NCBI RefSeq assembly: GCF_013359945.1
Contig: NZ_JABWCS010000221.1
Coordinates: 527,973-591,972 of the forward strand
DNA length: 64,000 nucleotides
Reading direction: 5' to 3'
Source: Paenibacillus agri
Lineage (GTDB): Bacteria > Bacillota > Bacilli > Paenibacillales > Paenibacillaceae
Positions within the stretch are counted from its first letter, which is position 1. Every line of letters starts with the position of its first letter. A program made the translations under genes and the position numbers. The notes under the pieces are model-generated. The model saw only the letters and a program-made list of their open reading frames with translations, ran no database searches and was not told the DNA's origin. Positions 8,761-15,417 of this stretch are shown here, in pieces.

Positions 8761-9138
8761 TCAGCGGACCAATATTTTGCCTTCGCCAGCCAGCTTACGA
8801 AGTACTCCTGGGAGACGATCACGGTCAGATTCAGGAATGTCCAGTTGGATACCGTAATGAAAACTGCCGTCCTGTTCCTTATTCCACTTCATTGTACCTT
8901 CTATGTACGTAGGTTCAACTGTGAGGTTTATCTCCATGCCAACGCGCACTAGATTGTTTTCCAGATTTATATTAATGGGAAGCGATAGATGACAGCCGGA
9001 ACGACTGATGTCAAACAGTACAGCTCTTACAGGCTTAGAAGTAACTGGAATCTCGTTAATAGTAAGGATATGAAGATCAAATGTAAAAGGTTCCTTAAGG
9101 GTATAGCGAAAAGGTTCGGTTCTACGATTAGTGTTCAT
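8761..9138 (-). CDS. PilZ-domain protein (c-di-GMP receptor candidate)
   Basis: The protein is about 125 aa and essentially one PilZ domain. The N-terminal Arg-rich RRTEPFRY segment and the later DISRSGCHLSL (D/N-x-S-x-x-G type) are the two c-di-GMP-contacting motifs of the family. An ATG at 9183 is in frame, but GGAGG sits 5 bases before ATG 9138. A paralogue of the same length lies at 26323-26703, and a diguanylate cyclase at 27529. It is transcribed alone, divergent from the riboswitch-controlled transporter. Confidence 0.85.
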   Translation of the reverse strand: MNTNRRTEPFRYTLKEPFTFDLHILTINEIPVTSKPVRAVLFDISRSGCHLSLPININLENNLVRVGMEINLTVEPTYIEGTMKWNKEQDGSFHYGIQLDIPESDRDRLPGVLRKLAGEGKILVR

Positions 9139-9217
9139 ATTCTCCTCCATACTTTTCCATGTGTATTCTAAATTTATCGACATGAAGACGTAATAAGTGA
9201 AGAGTTGGTATTTAAGG

Positions 9218-9246
9218 TTGACATATGTTTACTTGCCGTGTAGCAT
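9218..9246 (+). promoter_or_regulatory. Sigma-A promoter of the riboswitch-transporter unit
   Basis: TTGACA (9218-9223), a 17-base spacer, then TAGCAT (9241-9246). The predicted transcript starts near 9253, about 27 bases before the riboswitch P1 helix. Confidence 0.7.
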
Positions 9247-9279
9247 ATGAAAAGTCGTCATGTTGATGATAAACGCATA

Positions 9280-9365
9280 TTGTTCTCGTATAACTCCGCA
9301 TTCAGGAAATGCTACAAGGGCGGAGGTTTCTACAGGAAGCCTATTCTTCCTAACTACGATAATAA
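9280..9365 (+). ncRNA. Purine riboswitch aptamer (guanine-class pocket, variant P2 and P3 base)
   Basis: P1 pairs TTGTTCTCGTA (9280-9290) with TACGATAATAA (9355-9365), one mismatch. J1/2 is TATAA. P2 is CTCCGC (9294-9299) with GCGGAG (9320-9325). J2/3 is GTTTCTAC (9326-9333). P3 is AGGAAG (9334-9339) with CTTCCT (9346-9351). J3/1 holds the ligand-pairing position as C (9354) followed by TACG. This is the purine-riboswitch core, and the C predicts guanine-type rather than adenine recognition. Two oddities: P2 encloses 20 bases instead of a 7-base loop, and the usual C-G pair at the base of P3 is absent (one C missing, G replaced by A at 9352). An AGG in L2 and CCT in L3 could still kiss. Confidence 0.85.
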
Positions 9366-9407
9366 GGAAATGCTTCAGTTCCCTTATTACGAAGTTAGGT
9401 TTATTTG
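9349..9407 (+). terminator. Riboswitch expression platform: intrinsic terminator competing with P1/P3
   Basis: The segment 9349-9367 pairs almost fully with 9382-9399 (arms CCTAACTACG... and ...GTTAGG) and is followed by TTTATTTG. The 5' arm is made of the 3' strand of P3, J3/1 and the 3' strand of P1. Ligand-stabilised aptamer therefore excludes the terminator, giving an ON switch, the same logic as the adenine switch before pbuE in B. subtilis. Confidence 0.8.
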
Positions 9408-9445
9408 CGTTATGTCAACGGCTTGGAATATTGCGGAGGTGCTAA

Positions 9446-10402
9446 ATGAAAGATTTGAAGTATTTAATATCCGTCCTAGTGGGGGCTATGAGCTACGGTA
9501 TATTATCAACAATTGTTGTATTAGCTTACGATAAGGGATACCAGTTAGGTGAAGTGGTCGGCACACAGCTGGTGACGGGCTGCATACTTGCCTGGCTGTT
9601 AGCACTTTACACAAAGGTTAGAGAAAAGCGTACACAGGGCAGACAAGTTACAGTGGGTGGTAGTTCAGCTGTAGTTAGAAGTAGATTATCTTGGAAAAAT
9701 AGAATAGTGCTGATGTTGGCTGGAGCGCCAACGGTCGTAACCGGTCTGATGTACTATCAATCCCTGCGTTACGTCCCGGCTTCACTCGCAATCATTCTAT
9801 TGTTTCAGTTCACTTGGATCAGCGTACTGATTCAAGCGGTCAGCAAACGCAAATGGCCTGATAAGGTCACACTGCTAACCTTGCTGTTGCTGTTCGGAGG
9901 AACGCTGCTTGCAGCGGGAATTATGGATCAGGGCGAAGCTCGTTTCAATGTCCTGGGTCTTACGCTTGGGCTTCTGTCTGCAGTAAGCTATTCTATGTTT
10001 ATTATTTTTAGTGGTAAAGCTGTTCCTGAGGTTCATCCAGCATACCGAAGTGCATGGATGGTTACCGGAGGAATGCTGCTGCTATTCATTTTATTCCCGC
10101 CATATTTCCTGTTTAACGGGTTGCTATGGAGTCAGTTGCTGCTATTTGGTTTCTTGCTGGGTTTGTTCGGAGCGTTTATCCCACCTGTGTTATTTGCGAT
10201 AGGTGTTCCTCATATCGGAGGCGGCATGGCGGGAATTCTAGGTGCTGCCGAGCTGCCGGTTGCCGTATTGTTGTCCTCATTCGTGCTTCATGAGCAAGTC
10301 AGCGGACTTCAGTGGGTCGGGGTTATCGTAGTGCTGCTGGGAGTTGTGCTTCCTGAGCTGAGTAAGTTGCGTTGGAATAATGTTGACGCAAAAAAAGTAT
10401 AA
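9446..10402 (+). CDS. EamA/DMT-superfamily transporter under purine riboswitch control
   Basis: The protein is 318 aa with about ten hydrophobic helices in two EamA repeats (residues ~5-150 and ~170-305). A hydrophilic loop rich in Arg and Lys follows helix 2. GGAGG lies 6 bases before ATG 9446. DMT proteins of this type export small metabolites; no substrate can be read from sequence alone. The riboswitch leader, wired as an ON switch with a guanine-type pocket, argues for efflux of a purine base or a related compound. Confidence 0.9.
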   Translation: MKDLKYLISVLVGAMSYGILSTIVVLAYDKGYQLGEVVGTQLVTGCILAWLLALYTKVREKRTQGRQVTVGGSSAVVRSRLSWKNRIVLMLAGAPTVVTGLMYYQSLRYVPASLAIILLFQFTWISVLIQAVSKRKWPDKVTLLTLLLLFGGTLLAAGIMDQGEARFNVLGLTLGLLSAVSYSMFIIFSGKAVPEVHPAYRSAWMVTGGMLLLFILFPPYFLFNGLLWSQLLLFGFLLGLFGAFIPPVLFAIGVPHIGGGMAGILGAAELPVAVLLSSFVLHEQVSGLQWVGVIVVLLGVVLPELSKLRWNNVDAKKV

Positions 10403-10823
10403 TCCCTCCTAGAGGTTGACCACCACCTTGGGCCACGCACCGCGCGCCGGGAGGCGCACGCGGTGTGGAAATGGAGCTTACCACCCTTGAAGAATTCCAG
10501 CAGCTTGACGAAGTCAGCGCTCTGTCTCCGGAATAGTAAAACCAAGAAGACGATATAGTTGATCAAAAAAACGGCGCATTCCCTCCAAACAAGGGAGAAT
10601 GCGCCGTAATTACTTTACGGGACAACCGGTGATAGAATTACCGTTTTTTGATGCTCATTCTCTCGCGTCGATTCACATTATTGGTGTGTCGTTTTTTCCA
10701 AAGTCCCGGAGAACATGCATCTCATACCGACTGTATGAGAATCAGGAATAGCCGCCCAGACTGAAGGCCTCATAGTTAAGGAGCTGCCTTCTTTAGGTTG
10801 TGTTGAACCAAAGTGAAAGGATG
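10403..10823. other. Intergenic region with hairpins and a possible bacilliredoxin-like fragment
   Basis: A GC-rich hairpin at 10433-10468 (CCACGCACCGCGCGCC against GGCGCACGCGGTGTGG with a GGGA loop) is followed directly by a short frame at 10471-10536, MELTTLEEFQQLDEVSALSP plus one residue and a stop. The ELTTLEEFQQL start is reminiscent of YtxJ/BrxC-type bacilliredoxins, but nothing follows, so it is a remnant or chance. Further down are a terminator, a small CGGT/ACCG hairpin with T6 (10628-10650), a perfect TCTCATAC/GTATGAGA hairpin (10720-10740) and a GAAGGC/GCCTTC stem-loop (10763-10791). None can be tied to a gene. Confidence 0.4.
10570..10607 (-). terminator. Strong terminator-like hairpin
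   Basis: ACGGCGCATTC pairs with GAATGCGCCGT. Read on the minus strand it is followed by TTTTTTG. It may end transcripts from the HxlR gene and can also act on the plus strand behind the EamA gene. Confidence 0.75.
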
Positions 10824-11186
10824 CTATTGATGATTATTTTGGTGAGTACAGTGAATTTGTCCATCGCTCTTGATTTCCTTCAACACGGCGTATTCATTAC
10901 CCCAATCACACATTGTATTTAGAACGGGTACAAAAGATTGCCCCAGCTCTGTGAGACTGTACTCTACTTTTGGTGGAACCTCCTGAAAGATTTCTCTTTT
11001 CACAAGTCCGTCTTTCTCCAACTGCCGCAATTGATCTGTTAATACTTTTTGTGTGATCCCAGGTATCAGCGCATAAAACTCTTTGGTTCGAACTGAATTT
11101 TGACTCAAAAAGAAAAGGATTAAGCACTTCCATTTTCCACCCACGATATTCATAAAAACATTTATTCCTGTATTAAAATGGATCAA
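10824..11186 (-). CDS. HxlR-family transcriptional regulator
   Basis: The protein is 120 aa with an HxlR/YodB-type winged helix: VGGKWKCLILFFL, the recognition region ITQKVLTDQLRQLEKDGLVK and the wing VEYSLTELG. It is divergent from a nitroreductase gene, a common pairing in which the HxlR protein represses an enzyme that detoxifies quinones, nitro compounds or aldehydes. A cysteine near the N-terminus (GKWKC) matches the position used for thiol sensing in YodB-type members; function here is inferred. Confidence 0.9.
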   Translation of the reverse strand: MIHFNTGINVFMNIVGGKWKCLILFFLSQNSVRTKEFYALIPGITQKVLTDQLRQLEKDGLVKREIFQEVPPKVEYSLTELGQSFVPVLNTMCDWGNEYAVLKEIKSDGQIHCTHQNNHQ

Positions 11187-11254
11187 ATCCCGTTCCTCCT
11201 CAGATAGGCACTTAAAGGTGGCTTACCCACAATTTTGTGCGTTATTTTCCTGTT

Positions 11255-11273
11255 TAGTATTAACTACTATAAT
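11255..11273. promoter_or_regulatory. Candidate HxlR operator over the nitroreductase -10
   Basis: TAGTA-TTAAC-TACTA (11255-11269) is a perfect inverted repeat overlapping TATAAT at 11268-11273. HxlR/YodB operators are short TACT/AGTA-type palindromes. The position suggests direct repression of the nitroreductase gene. Confidence 0.6.
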
Positions 11274-11310
11274 TTGAAAAGCAATATAAATAAAGATGGG
11301 AGCGAATAAC

Positions 11311-11937
11311 ATGAGTGTTAAAAGTATTCTGGAGCATAGAAATTCAGTCCGACATTATGACCCGAGTTATAAAATCAGCCCGGACATGCTGGTTTCATTG
11401 ATTGAAAGTGCAGGCAAATCGCCAAATGGAAATAATATCCAGTCGGTGAGGTATCTAATTATAGATGATCCCCAAATCCAAAAGTCTCTGTTGCCCATCG
11501 CTTTCAATCAACAACAAGTAGCAGACGCCTCAGCTTTAATTGTGATGCTAGGTGATTATAAAGCGTTCCAGGCAGAGAATATTGTACAGATCCATGAGGA
11601 AGGTTTTCAATCCGGTTATTTCGATGAATCTTTAAGAGACTTTCTAGCACAGGCGGCAATTGATTATTATGCAGATAAATCAGACGAGGAACTTGGGATG
11701 GAATTAACCAGAGATGTAAGTCTAGCCGCAATGTCATTAGTCTTGCTGGCAAAGGAAGCTGGACTTGATACGGTGATGATGTCCGGTTATGATTCGAAGC
11801 AGCTAAAAGCGGCTTTAAATATTTCCGAAAGATATCTTGATGTAATGCTTATCGCTATCGGAAAAGGGATTAAAGCTGGGCATCGAACGGTGAGACATGA
11901 GGTCCATAAAGTAATCTATAGAAATAAACTAACTTAA
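11311..11937 (+). CDS. Nitroreductase-family NAD(P)H-dependent FMN oxidoreductase
   Basis: The protein is about 208 aa. The N-terminal SVKSILEHRNSVRHYDPSY is the typical FMN-binding Arg/Ser start, then SPNGNNIQSVRYLII. Near the C-terminus are LAAMSLVLLAKEAGLDTVMM and LIAIGKGI. ATG 11296 overlaps the GGGAG ribosome-binding site, so ATG 11311 is chosen. The enzyme should reduce nitro compounds or quinones in the cytoplasm, and it is divergently paired with an HxlR repressor. Confidence 0.9.
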   Translation: MSVKSILEHRNSVRHYDPSYKISPDMLVSLIESAGKSPNGNNIQSVRYLIIDDPQIQKSLLPIAFNQQQVADASALIVMLGDYKAFQAENIVQIHEEGFQSGYFDESLRDFLAQAAIDYYADKSDEELGMELTRDVSLAAMSLVLLAKEAGLDTVMMSGYDSKQLKAALNISERYLDVMLIAIGKGIKAGHRTVRHEVHKVIYRNKLT

Positions 11938-11942
11938 AGAGA

Positions 11943-11965
11943 AAAAAAAGAGAGCCGAGCGGCTC
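11943..11965 (-). terminator. Terminator of the HpaB-type gene
   Basis: GAGCC-GCTC-GGCTC followed on the minus strand by TCTTTTTTTTC. It lies between the convergent nitroreductase and monooxygenase genes. Confidence 0.7.
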
Positions 11966-12024
11966 CCTTAGTATTGTGGAGATTAAAATGTTTCTCCCGA
12001 ATTCCCCGCTAGATTTATTGCTCC

Positions 12025-13500
12025 TTAAGAAGTTGAATCAGTCCGAGGATTTTGGGATGCAATAAATTCGTGAATGATTTGACGGAAGTATTCGTGATTA
12101 TCATAGCTGTTGTACATGCGGAAGGCCAAGGTTTGGGAGTTCCCGAAAAATAAGCGCTCAAACTGGGTTTGCCGACCGCCGAAGGCACCCGCTCCCAGTT
12201 CCCAAGCAAGCCGGAATAAGGCGTTTCGATACCAGGCATCCGAGACATTACCCTTCAAATACTGACTGAGGTACGAACCAACACTTGAAATGAAGTCGGA
12301 TTCGGAAGGGATCATGATGAGACCGCTTGAACTGAGCTTTTGGACCATTTCAACCATCTCGGGATAAAACTCTGAAAAGTGAATGGTTGATGCCAGGAGT
12401 GGACCTTTATCTGGTATGAGATATCCAAATTTGTCTGGGGACGCCCCTATTTCAGAAGCCAGTCTTAATGCTTTGAATGTTTCTAAAAATGCTATTATTC
12501 TGGAAATCTGCTGAAAACTGTAGGGATCAAAAACAGAGTTTTGTTCTTCCGCCAATGACTCTAGTACACCCAGGAAAAATTCGGTCTTTGCAATATAACG
12601 GGTGATGATCTGGTGAGCCATGTGAGTATGAAAGTGACTCTCGTCGAACAATCGCGCACAATACACTTCATCTCCGTAATAAAATATACGATCATGAGGA
12701 ACAAGCACGCGATCAAATATAACAAGCGTATCCATTTCTTCATATCTTGAACTTAACGGGTGGTCGTAGAGGGATGAAGCTGCATAGCTTTCACGACAAA
12801 AAAATGTCATTCCAGGCAGGTCATTGGGCACCGCAAAGGCAAATGCAAAGGGATTATCATCGTCAATAAAGGATGGAGAAGGGCTCGGGAATACAAGCAT
12901 TTCATCGCATGTAGCACCTTGTGTTGCCATCATAAAAGCACCAGTGACAATCATCCCTTCATCATTGATCTCTACGACTTTCGCAGCGATAGAATCTTCT
13001 GTAGCATCAATCTGACCGGATATCTTGCTTGCTTGAGGCTGGATGAATGCATGGGATAAGGTGATATCATGATCCCGGCAATAGGCATAGTATTTCCTCA
13101 GGTTCTCAGCATACTTCGGATTAAGGTCTTCAAGGATATCGGCAGCTGTGAACAGAGACATGATGGCCGTGTTCATATAATCGGGGGAACGTCCTAAAAA
13201 TCCATGATGCTTGCCTGACCAGAGTTCAATCATTTTTCTCCGGCGTTGTAAGTCTTCGGCATTTTTGGGAGGGAGAAAAGATAGACCGACAGGCTCTCCT
13301 GTTTCTGGTGAAGGATAGGTCATCTGTGCTAAATATTGCTCATCACATTGCATGTTGTACATCTCGGCTTGAGTTTGTATGAGACCTTGAAATGCAGGGT
13401 GCTTGGATAAAGGCCCCTCGATACGCACTCCTTTGTACCAGATATTGATTTTTTGCCGGTCGATTCGTTCGATGTATTGATCACCCGTTTTAATGGGCAC
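12025..13500 (-). CDS. 4-hydroxyphenylacetate 3-monooxygenase (HpaB/PvcC) family oxygenase
   Basis: The protein is 491 aa, the usual length of the FADH2-dependent large component of two-component flavin monooxygenases. Family features are the N-terminal TGDQYIERID, KHHGFLGRSPDYMN, an AFIQPQ segment in the flavin site, and VFDRVLVPHDRIFYYGD. The C-terminal acyl-CoA-dehydrogenase-like helical domain is complete (RLAWELGAGAFGGRQTQFERLF). No flavin reductase partner is adjacent. Members hydroxylate phenolic compounds; the substrate here is not determinable. Confidence 0.9.
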   Translation of the reverse strand: MPIKTGDQYIERIDRQKINIWYKGVRIEGPLSKHPAFQGLIQTQAEMYNMQCDEQYLAQMTYPSPETGEPVGLSFLPPKNAEDLQRRRKMIELWSGKHHGFLGRSPDYMNTAIMSLFTAADILEDLNPKYAENLRKYYAYCRDHDITLSHAFIQPQASKISGQIDATEDSIAAKVVEINDEGMIVTGAFMMATQGATCDEMLVFPSPSPSFIDDDNPFAFAFAVPNDLPGMTFFCRESYAASSLYDHPLSSRYEEMDTLVIFDRVLVPHDRIFYYGDEVYCARLFDESHFHTHMAHQIITRYIAKTEFFLGVLESLAEEQNSVFDPYSFQQISRIIAFLETFKALRLASEIGASPDKFGYLIPDKGPLLASTIHFSEFYPEMVEMVQKLSSSGLIMIPSESDFISSVGSYLSQYLKGNVSDAWYRNALFRLAWELGAGAFGGRQTQFERLFFGNSQTLAFRMYNSYDNHEYFRQIIHEFIASQNPRTDSTS

Positions 13501-13641
13501 ACGTTTTCACCTCTTTGGAGAGCATCTTGTACTAAATAAAGCTGTGTTATTGCTTATAATGTACGTAAGCATGATCATCCTTGTACATTGTCCTTAAAAG
13601 GTGTGGGGGGAGAGGGCGCCTAAAATTAAAGTGCTATAGAA

Positions 13642-13682
13642 ATAGGGTATCCCATTCGCCTTCAAGCGGTGGAATACCCTAT
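13642..13682 (-). terminator. Terminator of the VOC gene
   Basis: ATAGGGTAT and ATACCCTAT form the outer stem, with a G/C-rich inner stem. On the minus strand it is followed by TTTCTATAG. Confidence 0.7.
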
Positions 13683-13709
13683 GATCCAGTCTTTATACAT
13701 CGAGGAATA

Positions 13710-14531
13710 TTACATGCTGCTGAAATTTAAACGGTTACCGTCGGGATCATATGCATGAAAGCTGACCATTCCTCTGGTTGTAAATCCGCCAATATCCGAG
13801 GTTTCGATACCGCTTTCTGATAGAAACGTATGATAATTGAAAAAATCCTCACGATCAGTAACCCAGCAAATTGGCCGCACAGGTCCATCTATCTTGCCAA
13901 TATAAGCATCTTCTGTTAACTGCTCTAATACCCATAAGGATTTTTGATCTCGTTGATGATTTAATTGAAGGCTCATGATGACATAACCATCTTTGCTGAA
14001 ATCGCTCTCCATTTCCATCCCCAAATAGTTACGATACCACTGGATGGATTTTTCCAGGTCGCTAACACCTAATCTAATCCAGGAGGGGACGATTCCTTGT
14101 TCTTGTATTTGTTTATCTTCCTGAGCCGTAAATCGAATTCCCTCGTATGTTGCCCAGAAGTCAAAGTAAGTCGTACCGCCTGGCCCTTTATAAATATCGG
14201 TCACCCGAACCCCGTTTGATTTATAGTGACTGTGCAGTTGTTTCAGGTTTCGAGTCCTCCAGCACAACCGGATGTTGGACTCCACGGTCCCGCGTTCAGC
14301 AAAATGATGGGGCAGTCTTACAGACGATAGACTTGAGATCAGCCAAGTACCCCAATTCATTCGCGTCATTTTGCCCTCCGTACATCTTGGATCAGGCTTC
14401 CAGTTCTCCTTTTGGCCTACTTCCCACGACATGAACTTCTCAAACCAATGAATGGCCTCTTCGTGGTTGTCCCAAAGTACGTCGACAGTCGAACCATCAA
14501 AATGTAATTTCGGTACTGCAAAGGTTGTCAT
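13710..14531 (-). CDS. Two-domain VOC (glyoxalase/bleomycin-resistance-type) protein
   Basis: The protein is about 273 aa with two vicinal-oxygen-chelate modules (residues ~5-130 and ~145-270). The second is clearer: WIRLGVSDLEKSIQWYRNYLGMEME and the terminal YDPDGNRLNF, where VOC enzymes carry a metal-binding position. The first is divergent. GGGAG stands 7 bases before ATG 14531; a TTG at 14537 is less likely. It could be a dioxygenase, lyase or binding protein; no substrate is visible. Confidence 0.8.
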   Translation of the reverse strand: MTTFAVPKLHFDGSTVDVLWDNHEEAIHWFEKFMSWEVGQKENWKPDPRCTEGKMTRMNWGTWLISSLSSVRLPHHFAERGTVESNIRLCWRTRNLKQLHSHYKSNGVRVTDIYKGPGGTTYFDFWATYEGIRFTAQEDKQIQEQGIVPSWIRLGVSDLEKSIQWYRNYLGMEMESDFSKDGYVIMSLQLNHQRDQKSLWVLEQLTEDAYIGKIDGPVRPICWVTDREDFFNYHTFLSESGIETSDIGGFTTRGMVSFHAYDPDGNRLNFSSM

Positions 14532-14755
14532 AAGCAATCTCCCATCTTATTATTTTTGCAAGATTTCCCTGTCCCTTATTTTAAACAAACCCATTATATA
14601 CGGTTTGACGAATCTTGCTATTTTAAAAAATTGGCTATTTACCTCTGATTGGCAAGCACCACTGGCTGCGGAAATGCCGCTCAGGATCTGTGCGAACAGC
14701 ATTCACTTGTCTAGTATAAATGGTCATTTCATGGATGTTCGGGGATTGCAATAGA

Positions 14756-14932
14756 CTATCCTCCTAGCTGTATATCTGTCTGTATTTTCTTATATTCTCC
14801 CTTTGCATTATTGCCATAGGCCAGAAAACGCAGTGCATCATATTTCACTTCTATGTCATTAGTTTCGGAGATTAACTTGCTAGCGATAGCTATAGTTTCA
14901 TCTGGATTCTTCGAAGAATCGTTTAATGTTGA
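14756..14932 (-). pseudogene. Coding-like fragment without start codon
   Basis: The complement has an open frame of 58 codons ending at TAG 14756-14758 that reads like real protein: SKLISETNDIEVKYDALRFL and later GNNAKGEYKKIQTDIQLGG. A stop precedes it and there is no ATG, GTG or TTG to open it. I do not recognise the family. It is probably the 3' remnant of a lost gene. The rest of 14538-15040 is AT-rich with nothing else identified. Confidence 0.4.
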
Positions 14933-15040
14933 TTAGCTAGACTCCCAGAGCAGCATCGATTAATCTAGATAAATGGAAACCGGAGTTTGCTTGAATCGTG
15001 AATTTGAAACTCATGGTGTAAAGAAGAAAGGAGGCTGGCT

Positions 15041-15226
15041 ATGACTTATTCACAGATGTGGAACAACTCAGGAAATGAAGCGGAGATTCTCTATTTGGAA
15101 GAGCAGATTAAGGAAGTCAAAAAAGAGATAAAACGAGCAGAAGCCGCAGGGCTTCAGGAAATATTGGATCAAGCGAATCGCAAGTTGGCTGAACTGGAAG
15201 CGAAGCTGGATGAGCTTGAGGAGTAG
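15041..15226 (+). CDS. Small coiled-coil protein, function unknown
   Basis: A 61-aa highly charged protein. From residue 14 it is a continuous helix with heptad pattern (EEQIKEVKKEIKRAEAAG, ANRKLAELEAKLDELEE). A near-perfect ribosome-binding site (GAAAGGAGG, about 7 bases before ATG) supports expression. No membrane segment or cysteine is present. It stands alone on the plus strand between minus-strand genes. Confidence 0.75.
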   Translation: MTYSQMWNNSGNEAEILYLEEQIKEVKKEIKRAEAAGLQEILDQANRKLAELEAKLDELEE

Positions 15227-15252
15227 GGGCTAGCCGCCCCTTCTCCTCTATT
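15226..15252 (+). terminator. Short terminator after the coiled-coil gene
   Basis: GGGGC-TAGCC-GCCCC overlaps the last base of the stop codon and is followed by a TTCTCCTC tract. Only five base pairs, so activity is uncertain. Confidence 0.45.
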
Positions 15253-15263
15253 ATTCTTCACCA

Positions 15264-15309
15264 ATGGTGATTGGATTCCTCTCATACGAAATCTAGTCAC
15301 TCAGCTACC
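15264..15309 (-). pseudogene. Fragment of a rhodanese (sulfurtransferase) 3' end
   Basis: The complement of this stretch matches base by base, with one deletion and some substitutions, the end of the sulfurtransferase gene around 17690-17735 that encodes AGSWSDWISYEGNPIA. The frame is broken and nothing upstream matches. It is most simply the relic of a duplicated or replaced rhodanese gene. Confidence 0.5.
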
Positions 15310-15417
15310 TGCAGATTTAATCAAGCTGTCTGCAGGAACAGCAGAAGTTTATTGCACGAAGAGCGGGGAAGTACATACAGACTATAGCTCATTTCCGCTA
15401 TTAGGTTGCACCGGCGT

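Noticed and set aside
9247..9534. Open frames of 61-95 codons on the plus strand upstream of the EamA gene
   Set aside because: They run through the riboswitch and terminator, lack a ribosome-binding site and have no protein-like sequence.
10309..10566. 85-codon minus-strand frame at the end of the EamA gene
   Set aside because: It is antisense to the transporter and the GC-rich hairpin, with no ribosome-binding site.
12015..12248. 77-codon minus-strand frame inside the HpaB-type gene
   Set aside because: It overlaps the conserved C-terminus of the monooxygenase in another frame.
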